Assembly: GCA_020718265.1 (NCBI GenBank)
Contig: DYSM01000050.1
Coordinates: 1-12,962, forward strand
Origin: Draconibacterium orientale
Lineage (GTDB): Bacteria; Bacteroidota; Bacteroidia; Bacteroidales; JAADGE01
Length of the DNA stretch: 12,962 nucleotides
Direction of reading: 5' to 3'
Shown here: positions 5,884 through 12,265 of the stretch, one piece after another
How the letters are laid out: the number at the start of each line of letters is the position of its first letter
How positions within the stretch are numbered: the first letter of the stretch is position 1
The notes under the pieces: model-generated
Seen by the model: only the letters and a program-made list of their open reading frames with translations
The model's database searches: none
Told to the model about the DNA's origin: nothing
Translations under genes and position numbers: made by a program

Positions 5884-6555
5884 ATGAAATATTTAGCATT
5901 CACACTTTTAATCAGCCTGTTCGCGCTGTCATGCGGCAATTCATCCGAATCCGATTCGGACAGTACAAAAAATTCAACCACTGAAAAAGTTGATTCAGTA
6001 GTAGAAAAAAACGTTTCTAAAATTGAAAACAAATTCATTTTAGATGAATTGTTAAAAATAAACAGCGAGAAAGAACTGAAAAATCAGTTCGGAGCCGAAA
6101 ACGTAACCCGCCGCGAAGAATGGTTCGCCGAAGGCACGGTAAGTTTCATGCAATCTGTAATCTATGCTGAAACTCCGAAAGAAGTTGTGTTTCAATGGGA
6201 AGACGACAGCGTAAAGTTTGACAAACTTTCAAATATAAGTGTTTACATGAAAAACGCACCGTGGAAAGCCGCCAACGGATTGTTCGTAGGAATGCGCATG
6301 ACAGAACTCGAAACCGCGAACGGCAAACCGTTCACATTCTTCGGTTTCGGCTGGGACTACGCCGGCGGATGCAACTTTGAAGGCGGAAAACTTTTCAACA
6401 CAATTTACGGCATCACACTCGGCGAAGTTGCTGAAAATGAATACGAAAATCCCGCTTACACGAAACTACTCGGCGACGCGGAATTCAAATCCGATTCCAA
6501 AGAAGCTCGCGCCTACAACCCGGCAGTGGTCGAACTCCGATTGAGAAAAGAATAA
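5884..6555 (+). CDS. secreted lipoprotein of unknown function
   Basis: The first 16 residues are a lipoprotein signal peptide (MKYLAFTLLISLFALS) with the lipobox ending at Cys17 in ALSC. A Ser/Asp-rich linker follows to about residue 40, then a mixed globular domain with FGFGWDYAGGCNFEGG near 150-168. It would be lipid-anchored at the outer or inner membrane. Bacteroidota genomes carry many such lipoproteins. The domain with its Gly- and aromatic-rich stretch is not one I recognise. G+C is higher in the second half than in the neighbouring MNT and phosphoesterase genes. It is placed between accessory genes with a gap of 13 bases on the left and 14 on the right, suggesting one transcript. Confidence 0.75.
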   Translation: MKYLAFTLLISLFALSCGNSSESDSDSTKNSTTEKVDSVVEKNVSKIENKFILDELLKINSEKELKNQFGAENVTRREEWFAEGTVSFMQSVIYAETPKEVVFQWEDDSVKFDKLSNISVYMKNAPWKAANGLFVGMRMTELETANGKPFTFFGFGWDYAGGCNFEGGKLFNTIYGITLGEVAENEYENPAYTKLLGDAEFKSDSKEARAYNPAVVELRLRKE

Positions 6556-6569
6556 TTTGGCTTGCACGC

Positions 6570-7382
6570 ATGAGCGAAAATCATTTGAATTTTTTATTTT
6601 GGAATCTCAACAAAAAAGAGTTGTCTGAGACAGTCTGTCGGCTTGTCTCGGAGCATCATGTTGATATTCTGATTCTTACAGAGCTTATGTCTGTTTATCG
6701 AGCAAACATTCTTATGAAACTCAACGAAAAAAGAAATGAGTTTTTTGTTTTTTCGTTTGACAGAATCACAGTCTATACTCGATTTAACAAACACGAATTG
6801 CAAACACGATATGAGGATAAATATTTTGTGATTCAGGAACTTAACATTGGCAACACGTCTGTTTGGATTGTAGCGCTTCATCTCAGAAGTAAACTTTATC
6901 AAACAGAAAACAGCCAATATCAATTTGCAACAGAAATTAAACGAAAAATTGAATCCAGAATCGGATACAGAGAAAATGTTGTATTTGTAGGTGATTTCAA
7001 TTTGAATCCTTTTGAGGTTCCGATGGTTGCCGCAGGCGGATTTCATGCAATTGCAGACAGAGAAATTGCGACCTCAAAAACTCCTATAATAGCAGAAACC
7101 AAATATCCGATGTTGTATAATCCGATGTGGAATTTTTTCGGAGATGCAAACGGGCATCCGGCAAAAGGAACGTATTTTTACAAAAACGCCCAACACGTAA
7201 ACTATTATTGGAATATTTTCGACCAAGTACTTTTGGGCAAAAAATTTGCAAAATCATTTGATTCAAATAAAATTCAGATTGTTACGAGCTGCGAAAATCA
7301 TTCTTTCTTAAACTCAAAAGGATTTATTGACAGCAAAAATTATTCAGACCATTTGCCTTTAAAATTTAGCTTAAATTTGTAA
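6570..7382 (+). CDS. endonuclease/exonuclease/phosphatase-fold protein
   Basis: The 270-residue protein has the EEP (DNase I-like) fold and its metal-dependent active-site set: N12 in FWNLN, E38 in ILTEL, H104 in ALHLRSK, GDFN (141-144) with D142 and N144, and SDH (259-261) with D260 and H261 near the end. It has no signal peptide and should act in the cytoplasm. Members cut DNA, RNA, phospholipids or phosphate esters; the substrate cannot be told from the sequence. Some EEP proteins serve defence or DNA repair. It is followed after 14 bases by a 126-residue gene that looks co-transcribed, so the pair may be a functional unit. The catalytic residues appear complete. Confidence 0.9.
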   Translation: MSENHLNFLFWNLNKKELSETVCRLVSEHHVDILILTELMSVYRANILMKLNEKRNEFFVFSFDRITVYTRFNKHELQTRYEDKYFVIQELNIGNTSVWIVALHLRSKLYQTENSQYQFATEIKRKIESRIGYRENVVFVGDFNLNPFEVPMVAAGGFHAIADREIATSKTPIIAETKYPMLYNPMWNFFGDANGHPAKGTYFYKNAQHVNYYWNIFDQVLLGKKFAKSFDSNKIQIVTSCENHSFLNSKGFIDSKNYSDHLPLKFSLNL

Positions 7383-7396
7383 AAAAATAAATTCAC

Positions 7397-7777
7397 ATGG
7401 AAACATTAGATATATTATGGCCCGACTTGATGCCAAACAACACAGTCCTTTCGCCGAAAGAAATCTTAAGGCAACAAGCCGCCGAATTAGGCAAAAAAAC
7501 AAAAAATTTGCTGACGGCAGACATCACATCTTCGGTTACTCGTGATATTTTAGAAACCGACCATGTTCTTCTAACGTTCAGAATCGAAGCACCTCTTTTG
7601 AATTATTGGTTTGATTTATTTACAGTCAAACACGATATTTTAAGAATCTACCCGGTTTTTATAAATAATTCGGAGAAGGCATCCGACGAAGAAGAATTTA
7701 AGACACTTCTGAAAAAATTATTCTCAAAACCCGAAACGATTGCTAAACTCCAATCACTCATTGCGCAAAGTAAATAA
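7397..7777 (+). CDS. 126-residue hypothetical protein paired with the EEP gene
   Basis: This soluble protein has LSPKEILRQQAAELGKKT near residues 18-35, which is helical, then alternating strands (HVLLTFRIEAP, then YWFDLFTVKHDI, LRIYPVFI) and a charged helical C-terminus. I do not recognise a family. It follows the EEP gene by 14 bases, and its stop lies one base before the cysN start, so cysN may be translated in its wake. The arrangement with a nuclease-fold gene could suit an inhibitor or specificity partner, but this is conjecture from gene order only. Confidence 0.65.
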   Translation: METLDILWPDLMPNNTVLSPKEILRQQAAELGKKTKNLLTADITSSVTRDILETDHVLLTFRIEAPLLNYWFDLFTVKHDILRIYPVFINNSEKASDEEEFKTLLKKLFSKPETIAKLQSLIAQSK

Positions 7778-7778
7778 C

Positions 7779-9056
7779 ATGCACACAGAACACAGCACAA
7801 AAGGCTACCTCGACATGCAACTGCTCCGATTCACAACCGCAGGCAGCGTGGACGACGGCAAAAGCACACTCATCGGACGTTTGCTCTACGACAGCAAGTC
7901 CATTTTTGAAGACCAAATGGAGGCTATTGAGGCGACCAGCCGCCGCAAGGGCGAAGAGCACGTGAACCTCGCCCTGCTTACCGACGGACTTCGCGCCGAA
8001 CGAGAACAAGGCATCACCATCGACGTGGCGTATCGCTATTTCGCCACGCCAAAGCGCAAATTCATCATCGCCGACACTCCGGGACACATCCAATACACCC
8101 GCAACATGGTTACGGGCGCGTCCACCGCGAACTTAGCCATCATTTTGGTAGATGCCCGCAACGGCGTAGTCGAACAAACGTTGCGACACGCATACATTGC
8201 ATCATTGCTGCGTATTCCGCACGTTGTAGTGTGTATCAATAAAATGGACTTGGTTGGATACAGTCAAGAGGTTTACGACAGTGTAAAAAACCGATTTAAA
8301 GGATTTGCACCTCAACTCGACATCAAAGACACGCGCTTTGTGCCAATCAGTGCGCTTAACGGCGACAACGTAGTGGACGCATCGCAAAACATGCCTTGGT
8401 ACACCGACGAAACGCTCATGACCTTGCTCGAAACCATTGACATTCGCGACGATAAAAACTACGCCGATGCCCGATTCCCCGTGCAAACCGTTATCCGCCC
8501 GATGACTACCGAATTTCACGATTATCGCGGATACGGCGGACGCATCGACAGCGGAGAATTTAGCGTTGGGGACGAAATTACAGTCTTGCCTTCGGGTTTA
8601 TCGTCCAAAATTTCAAGTATTGATATGATGGGAGAAAGCTTGAAAACGGCTTATGCGCCGCAATCGGTTTCCATCACCATTGCCGACGATATTGACATCA
8701 GTCGCGGCGATATGATTGTAAAGTCTGATAATTTACCACACGTTTCACAGGACGTTACCGCCATGATTTGCTGGTTCAACGAACGCCCCTTACAAGTGCG
8801 CGGAAAGTATATTTTGAAACACACCTCCAACGAAGCAAAATGCGTGGTGCAAAGCATCAATTTCAAGATGGACATCAACTCGCTGGGGCAAAATTTTGAA
8901 GATAAAAACGTGAAAATGAACGACATTGCGCAAATTACCGTGCGCACCGCCAAACCCATTTTCTACGATTCATACCGAAAAAATCGCAACACAGGCAGCT
9001 TCATTCTCATCGAAGAAGGCACCAACGCCACCGTTTGCGCCGGCATGATTGTTTAA
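7779..9056 (+). CDS. cysN: sulfate adenylyltransferase subunit 1 (GTPase subunit)
   Basis: CysN is the GTP-hydrolysing partner of CysD in APS synthesis. The 425-residue protein has G1 GSVDDGKST (22-30), the switch region EREQGITIDVAYR (74-86), G3 DTPGH (99-103), G4 NKMD (154-157) and the SAL loop near 188, followed by two beta-barrel domains as in EF-Tu-like proteins. There is no fused CysC (APS kinase) domain, which agrees with CysH using APS. ATG 7779 was chosen because the longer reading from 7740 would overlap the upstream gene and its N-terminus (LNSNHSL...) is unlike CysN. It is tightly packed behind an accessory gene rather than behind cysD. G+C is high, as in cysH and cysD. Confidence 0.97.
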   Translation: MHTEHSTKGYLDMQLLRFTTAGSVDDGKSTLIGRLLYDSKSIFEDQMEAIEATSRRKGEEHVNLALLTDGLRAEREQGITIDVAYRYFATPKRKFIIADTPGHIQYTRNMVTGASTANLAIILVDARNGVVEQTLRHAYIASLLRIPHVVVCINKMDLVGYSQEVYDSVKNRFKGFAPQLDIKDTRFVPISALNGDNVVDASQNMPWYTDETLMTLLETIDIRDDKNYADARFPVQTVIRPMTTEFHDYRGYGGRIDSGEFSVGDEITVLPSGLSSKISSIDMMGESLKTAYAPQSVSITIADDIDISRGDMIVKSDNLPHVSQDVTAMICWFNERPLQVRGKYILKHTSNEAKCVVQSINFKMDINSLGQNFEDKNVKMNDIAQITVRTAKPIFYDSYRKNRNTGSFILIEEGTNATVCAGMIV

Positions 9057-9059
9057 TTT

Positions 9060-9094
9060 TGAGATGTGAGACATGAGATATGAGACCTTAGATT
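9060..9094. repeat. period-7 tandem array after cysN
   Basis: Five units in register, TGAGATG, TGAGACA, TGAGATA, TGAGACC and TTAGATT, begin five bases after the cysN stop. They share TGAGACA and TTAGATT exactly with the array at the end of cysD. Confidence 0.85.
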
Positions 9095-9107
9095 TTTTTT
9101 ACGTGCT

Positions 9108-9139
9108 GCTTTGCGAAAGTTTTGAGACTTTGGCAAAGC
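9108..9139. repeat. hairpin repeat (REP-like) with ACTTTGGCAAAGC arm
   Basis: The arms GCTTTGCGAAAGT (9108-9120) and ACTTTGGCAAAGC (9127-9139) pair at 12 of 13 positions around a six-base loop. A T run follows 11 bases later (9151-9157), so it might also end cysN transcription. A close relative lies at 11164-11196. Confidence 0.55.
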
Positions 9140-9183
9140 CCCTAATAAGTTTTTTTATAACCGATAATTTGAATAGCTTTGCG

Positions 9184-9268
9184 ACTCATAAGCTGCGCAT
9201 TTAAAATCCGATTTTCGGGTTAATGGAATTTTATGTCCAAATTTTAAGTCACAAGCTATATATGAGTT
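9184..9268. repeat. imperfect palindrome containing a repeat shared with 10861-10899
   Basis: Left part ACTCATAAGCTG (from 9184) and right part ending TATATGAGT (9267) are imperfect inverse copies, including TTTAAAAT against ATTTTAAG. The right 39 bases (9230-9268) recur without change at 10861-10899, and a looser match extends left to 9217/10848. It looks like a dispersed palindromic repeat, of which the second copy keeps only the right half. Confidence 0.55.
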
Positions 9269-9286
9269 TGTTAAACCGGAACTTTA

Positions 9287-9450
9287 ATAATTGAGTCCGG
9301 TCTAAAAAGGTCGTAAAAGTATATTGAAATTCACAATTCATTGTTTATCAGATAGTTGAGGTTTTAAACTATATTTCATAAAACATTAGTAATCAAATAG
9401 TTGCATTTCACCTCTTCGTTTTGATGGCTTTTTAGACCGGACTCATAATT
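9287..9450. mobile_element. MITE-like element with perfect 17-bp terminal inverted repeats and ATAATT duplications
   Basis: The element body is 9293-9444 (152 bp). The left end GAGTCCGGTCTAAAAAG (9293-9309) and right end CTTTTTAGACCGGACTC (9428-9444) are perfectly complementary over 17 bases. The direct repeat ATAATT touches both ends (9287-9292 and 9445-9450). No coding region is present inside. The right end is 23 bases before the ATG of an antitoxin gene, so it forms that operon's upstream region. The first three bases inside the target duplication resemble the other element (G, A/T, G, then TC), but the two are not otherwise alike. Confidence 0.8.
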
Positions 9451-9467
9451 CTTTTAACATAAAAAAT

Positions 9468-9698
9468 ATGCTCGCAACACACAAACTCACAAATCTGCAA
9501 TTAGATTTATTGAAAGTTTTCAGCATTCAACTCCCTCAAAATCAGTTGGAAGAAATTCGGGACATGCTTACAAACTATTTTGCAAACAAAGCTACCGCAG
9601 AAACAGACAAATTATGGGAGCAAAACCAATGGTCGCAAGAAACCGTGAACACTTGGCTTGACGAGCATTTGAGAACCAAAACATTTGAGAAAAAATGA
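9468..9698 (+). CDS. antitoxin of a PIN-domain toxin-antitoxin pair
   Basis: The 76-residue protein is likely the antitoxin that binds the following PIN RNase. Residues 5-50 form a predicted helical unit (LQLDLLKVFSIQLPQNQLEEIRDML...YFANKATAETDKLW is the visible pattern, in parts), and the tail WSQETVNTWLDEHLRTKTFE is a helix with two tryptophans likely to insert into the toxin groove. It resembles small helical partners of COG1569-type PIN toxins. The stop overlaps the toxin start as ATGA (9695-9698). ATG 9468 is the first ATG after the MITE-like element. There is no recognised DNA-binding domain. Confidence 0.75.
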   Translation: MLATHKLTNLQLDLLKVFSIQLPQNQLEEIRDMLTNYFANKATAETDKLWEQNQWSQETVNTWLDEHLRTKTFEKK

Positions 9699-10105
9699 GA
9701 GTCGTTTTGGATACCAATATTTTGTTAGTTTCAATTCCGCGAAACTCAGATTACAGAATAATTTTTGACAGTTTTTTGTCTAAAAAATACACAATTCTTA
9801 TTTCGAACGAAATTTTGAGCGAATACGCCGAGATTATTGCAAAAAAGACAAATTCTGTTGTTGCAAACAATATCATAGAAATGCTCTTAACCGCAAAAAA
9901 TGTTACAAAAATAGACCCGTATTTCAATTGGAAATTGATTATCGAAGACAAAGATGACAACAAATTTGTTGATTGTGCTGTTGCCGGAAATGCCGATTTT
10001 ATTGTAACAAACGACAAACATTTCAACTGTTTGAAAGAAATAGACTTTCCGCCGATTTTAGTTAAAAACATAACCGAATTTTCGGATTTATTAAAATCAC
10101 TCTAA
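9695..10105 (+). CDS. PIN-domain toxin (COG1569-like RNase)
   Basis: The 136-residue protein is a Mg-dependent ribonuclease of the PIN fold and the probable toxin of the pair. It has the N-terminal VLDTNIL with Asp6, an acidic residue at Glu43 in EILSEYAEI, and the cluster EDKDDNKFVDCAVAGNADFIVTND (about 84-107) with Asp88, Asp93 and Asp107. All four positions expected of an active PIN site are present. Unlike the first PIN gene in the window, the reading frame is intact. PIN toxins usually cut tRNA or rRNA, but this target is unknown. The four-base overlap with the antitoxin gene ties their expression. Confidence 0.92.
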   Translation: MRVVLDTNILLVSIPRNSDYRIIFDSFLSKKYTILISNEILSEYAEIIAKKTNSVVANNIIEMLLTAKNVTKIDPYFNWKLIIEDKDDNKFVDCAVAGNADFIVTNDKHFNCLKEIDFPPILVKNITEFSDLLKSL

Positions 10106-10135
10106 ACATTGCAACTATCATATAAACAACAAACA

Positions 10136-10156
10136 CTTGCAATTTTTTTTTGCAAG
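10136..10156. repeat. small hairpin with T-run loop before the second MNT gene
   Basis: CTTGCAA (10136-10142) and TTGCAAG (10150-10156) pair perfectly around a loop of seven T. It lies 31 bases after the PIN stop and 14 bases before the MNT start. It may be a weak transcript end or a translation-control structure. Confidence 0.4.
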
Positions 10157-10170
10157 AAAACAAGACAAAT

Positions 10171-10461
10171 ATGAGCAACACCCAATTTATTCTATACCAA
10201 TACTTTACAGGAAAACCGATATTGAAGGCTTTCTTATTTGGCTCGTATGCCCGCAACGAAGAAACCGCCGAAAGCGACATTGACCTGCTCGTAGAATTGG
10301 ATTACTCAAAACGCATTGACTTGTTTGATTTTATCGGTTGGAAAAACGACTTAGAACATCTGCTCGGCAAAAAAGTAGATTTGGTCAGTTCCGACAGCGT
10401 TTCAAAATTCATTCAACCGCATATTGACAAAGATAAGGTTCAAATTTATGAAAAACAGTAG
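10171..10461 (+). CDS. MNT-type minimal nucleotidyltransferase (orphan)
   Basis: The 96-residue protein carries the canonical FGSYARNE (23-30), SDIDLLVE (35-42, metal ligands Asp36 and Asp38) and a third acid Asp70 in KKVDLV. In HEPN/MNT pairs this protein adds AMP groups to the HEPN RNase and blocks it. No HEPN gene follows; the next 750 bases hold remnants and repeats, so its partner may have been lost or lies elsewhere. It belongs to a more typical MNT subtype than the one at 5550. ATG 10171 is chosen over a TTG at 10150 because that TTG lies in the hairpin arm. Activity seems possible, as all key residues are present. Confidence 0.88.
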   Translation: MSNTQFILYQYFTGKPILKAFLFGSYARNEETAESDIDLLVELDYSKRIDLFDFIGWKNDLEHLLGKKVDLVSSDSVSKFIQPHIDKDKVQIYEKQ

Positions 10462-10552
10462 ATAATAAAAAGATACTTTCCTTTTATTAATGCAATTACG
10501 TAAAACAAAATCGTAAGTATTTCAATCCTATAGCCATCTAATTTATCGTTTT

Positions 10553-10603
10553 ATGAAGTCAATAATTTCATTACTTATTATCGCCGGCATCGTAGTATCT
10601 TCC
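10553..10603 (+). pseudogene. truncated gene start with signal-peptide-like sequence
   Basis: The reading MKSIISLLIIAGIVVSS is a plausible signal peptide or membrane helix start, preceded by an AT-rich leader. At about 10602 it runs into a palindromic element and the translation becomes unlike any exported protein (VRRSVPLRR..., many Cys). The continuing frame to 10810 therefore looks like a gene start cut off by an insertion. The lost gene cannot be identified, and no clear continuation appears after the element. Confidence 0.35.
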
Positions 10604-10848
10604 CCTGTTCGGCGGAGCGTCCCGCTCCGTAGGACTATGATTCAAGGCTCTTGCCTTGAAAAAAAAGCGATGAGTTCCATAGTTTGCAGAAATGTGTTAA
10701 ATTTGCAACATGCTGACCTCGACAGCGTTATATATATGTTCTCAAACTTGATATTCTGTGGAAAACAGTGCGATGATGTTTCCGAGCAGAACAAGGCAAG
10801 AGCCTTGTGAGATAGCACGACTTAGGCACAGCCTAAGCCGAACGGGGG
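10602..10848. repeat. palindromic element with four hairpins and an outer stem
   Basis: The outer arms CCCCTGTTCGGC (10602-10613) and GCCGAACGGGG (10837-10847 and on) pair with one mismatch. Inside lie four perfect small hairpins: CGGAGCG/CGCTCCG (10613-10629), TTCAAGGC/GCCTTGAA (10641-10660), ACAAGGC/GCCTTGT (10791-10808) and CTTAGGC/GCCTAAG (10821-10837). Hairpins two and three are inverse copies of each other. The centre (10661-10790) is AT-rich without a coding signal. This architecture fits a REP/BIME-like or IS200-type end element, moved in trans. It interrupts the signal-peptide gene on its left. Confidence 0.6.
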
Positions 10849-10860
10849 GGTAATAGAATT

Positions 10861-10899
10861 TTTATGTCCAAATTTTAAGTCACAAGCTATATATGAGTT
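10861..10899. repeat. 39-bp dispersed repeat, second copy
   Basis: Identical to 9230-9268 over 39 bases. It begins 13 bases after the palindromic element and ends at the GTT that opens the duplicated acyl-CoA reductase leader. Confidence 0.85.
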
Positions 10900-10932
10900 A
10901 AATCACCGAAAACCACAGCTCACATGCCCCTC
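10897..10932. repeat. duplicate of the acyl-CoA reductase leader and start codon
   Basis: This segment matches 11194-11229 at 34 of 36 bases, including GCTCACATG with the start codon of the acyl-CoA reductase. After the copy the reading from this ATG (10925) ends after 18 codons. It is a second, non-functional start region 297 bases upstream of the real one. Confidence 0.8.
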
Positions 10933-10969
10933 AAACACCAAACCCGAATCTCATCAAAACTTTTCAAAT

Positions 10970-11041
10970 ATGGATATTAAACCGGACAGATACAATCAAT
11001 TGCTGATTAAAATTGGTCATTCGCTTGAAAAAAGCAGATAG
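10970..11041 (+). pseudogene. possible N-terminal remnant of a DUF1016/YhcG-type protein
   Basis: A 23-codon reading, beginning MDIKPDRYNQLLIKIGHSLE and stopping at 11039-11041, resembles the first residues of DUF1016 (YhcG, PD-(D/E)XK nuclease) proteins, which begin with a helix of the type Y..LL..I...L...R. Nothing after the stop continues it. The match is short and from memory, so this is a weak call. Confidence 0.25.
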
Positions 11042-11063
11042 AAAGACGAAATTTTTGTTGTCC

Positions 11064-11090
11064 AATTTGGCAGACAGTGTCTGCCAAATT
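11064..11090. repeat. 27-bp perfect palindrome
   Basis: The arms AATTTGGCAGACA and TGTCTGCCAAATT (13 bases each) are perfectly complementary around one central G at 11077. It is too tight for a good RNA hairpin and not followed by a T run, so a protein-binding site (operator, recombination site) or an extruding DNA cruciform is more likely than a terminator. Confidence 0.8.
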
Positions 11091-11163
11091 ATGCGGGCTT
11101 TATTTCTTTTTAAAAAAGCTTATTCTCGTTTTAGAACATTATAAATCGAATATTAGAACTACA

Positions 11164-11196
11164 AACTTTGCCAAAGTTTGGAACTTTGGCAAAGTT
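11164..11196. repeat. perfect 15-bp-stem hairpin before the acyl-CoA reductase
   Basis: AACTTTGCCAAAGTT (11164-11178) and AACTTTGGCAAAGTT (11182-11196) are perfect inverse copies around the loop TGG. Each arm is itself nearly palindromic. It shares ACTTTGGCAAAG with the hairpin after cysN (9108-9139) and ends at the GTT where the reductase leader begins. Confidence 0.75.
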
Positions 11197-11220
11197 AAAT
11201 CACCGAAAACCACCGCTCAC

Positions 11221-12228
11221 ATGACCCTCCAAAACCGCATCCACGCCTTCGTCGAACTCGGCAAAGCATTGTCCGAAAATAGTGATAATTTCAAGCAATT
11301 ATCAAATAATCAATGGTTTACATTTGTAAACATCGAATTTGCAATACAGGCATGGGCGCAGGCTTTGCGTGCAGAGAATCTTGAAAAATGGTTGTCGGCA
11401 TATCCGGAACTTGCGCAGGAGCGTGAGGCGAAAAATATCGGCGTAATATCTGCAGGAAACCTGCCGCTGGTGGGCTTTCACGATATGTTGTGCGTGCTCG
11501 TGTCGGGGCATCGCTATGTCGGAAAATTATCGTCAAAAGATGATAAACTTCCGCTGAAAGTGATTGATTTACTGACAGATATTGAGCCGAAGTTTCGAGA
11601 TTACATTCGTATCGAAAAAGACAAATTGCAAAACATTGATGCCGTTATTGCAACGGGAAGCAACAATTCGGCGCGGTATTTCGAGGCGTATTTCGGCAAA
11701 TATCCGCACATTATCAGGCGCAATCGAAACTCGGCGGCGGTGCTCACGGGCGCGGAAACAAAAGCGGATTTGGAGCGTTTGGCAGACGATATGTTTATGT
11801 ATTTCGGCTTGGGTTGCCGCAATGTGTCCAAACTTTTTGTGCCCGACGATTTCGATTTGAACCGCATTTTTGAAGCCTCGTTGAAGTATGCCGACCTCAT
11901 AAACCACAACAAATACGGTAACAATTACGACTACAATCGCGCTATCTACCTGATGGACAGCCAGTCGTATTTCGACAACGGATTTTTTATGTTGAAAGAA
12001 TCGCTTGGCACGGCATCGCCCGTGTCTGTGGTGTTTTTTGAACGATATTCAAAACTCGAAACCGTAAAAAAGCGCCTCGAACTCGAGCGCGAGAACTTGC
12101 AATGTGTGGTTTCCGGCGTTCCGATAGTCGAAAACACCCTACCCTTCGGCAAAACCCAACACCCCGAACTTTGGGACTACGCCGACGATGTGGATACGCT
12201 GAAATTTTTGACGGGATTGAACAAATAA
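11221..12228 (+). CDS. acyl-CoA reductase, LuxC family
   Basis: The 335-residue protein is an aldehyde-dehydrogenase-fold fatty acyl-CoA (or acyl-protein) reductase of the LuxC family, which turns activated acyl chains into aldehydes with NADPH. It shows IGVISAGNLPLVG (73-85), IATGSNNSARYFEAYF (143-158), and FGLGCRNVSKLFVP (195-208) with the probable catalytic Cys199. Bacteroidota often carry such a gene without the lux operon; no luxD or luxE is present here. ATG 11221 follows the GTTAAATCACC leader; an earlier in-frame reading from 11077 would run through the hairpin and has no family resemblance. The C-terminus ends DDVDTLKFLTGLNK, and its coding sequence is duplicated at 12901. The gene is intact and its start and end are both duplicated at the borders. 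Confidence 0.9.
   Translation: MTLQNRIHAFVELGKALSENSDNFKQLSNNQWFTFVNIEFAIQAWAQALRAENLEKWLSAYPELAQEREAKNIGVISAGNLPLVGFHDMLCVLVSGHRYVGKLSSKDDKLPLKVIDLLTDIEPKFRDYIRIEKDKLQNIDAVIATGSNNSARYFEAYFGKYPHIIRRNRNSAAVLTGAETKADLERLADDMFMYFGLGCRNVSKLFVPDDFDLNRIFEASLKYADLINHNKYGNNYDYNRAIYLMDSQSYFDNGFFMLKESLGTASPVSVVFFERYSKLETVKKRLELERENLQCVVSGVPIVENTLPFGKTQHPELWDYADDVDTLKFLTGLNK
12157..12218 (+). repeat. 62-bp direct repeat, first copy (3' end of the acyl-CoA reductase gene)
   Basis: These 62 bases at the end of the reductase gene are repeated at 12901-12962, with three differences. The repeats enclose the third toxin-antitoxin pair. Confidence 0.9.
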
Positions 12229-12242
12229 TCCTACGATTTTTG

Positions 12243-12250
12243 TATATTTG
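12243..12250 (+). promoter_or_regulatory. -7 promoter element for the third toxin-antitoxin pair
   Basis: TATATTTG fits the Bacteroidota -7 box TAnnTTTG exactly and lies 15 bases before the antitoxin ATG. A TTG at 12217-12219 is 23 bases upstream, a little further than the usual spacing of about 19. Confidence 0.4.
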
Positions 12251-12265
12251 TGAAAAAAATTGAAC

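Noticed and set aside
7740..7778. Longer start of cysN
   Set aside because: It overlaps the upstream gene and has no likeness to CysN; ATG 7779 fits the family start.
9061..9094. rho-independent terminator of cysN in the heptamer array
   Set aside because: The heptamers do not pair with each other; the nearer terminator candidate is the hairpin at 9108-9139.
10604..10810. Continuation of the 10553 reading as an 85-residue protein
   Set aside because: The part after the signal peptide lies within hairpins of a palindromic element and has no protein-like composition.
11077..11220. An earlier in-frame start of the acyl-CoA reductase (MSAKLCGLYFFL...)
   Set aside because: It passes through the palindrome and hairpin, has no family likeness, and ATG 11221 has the expected start.
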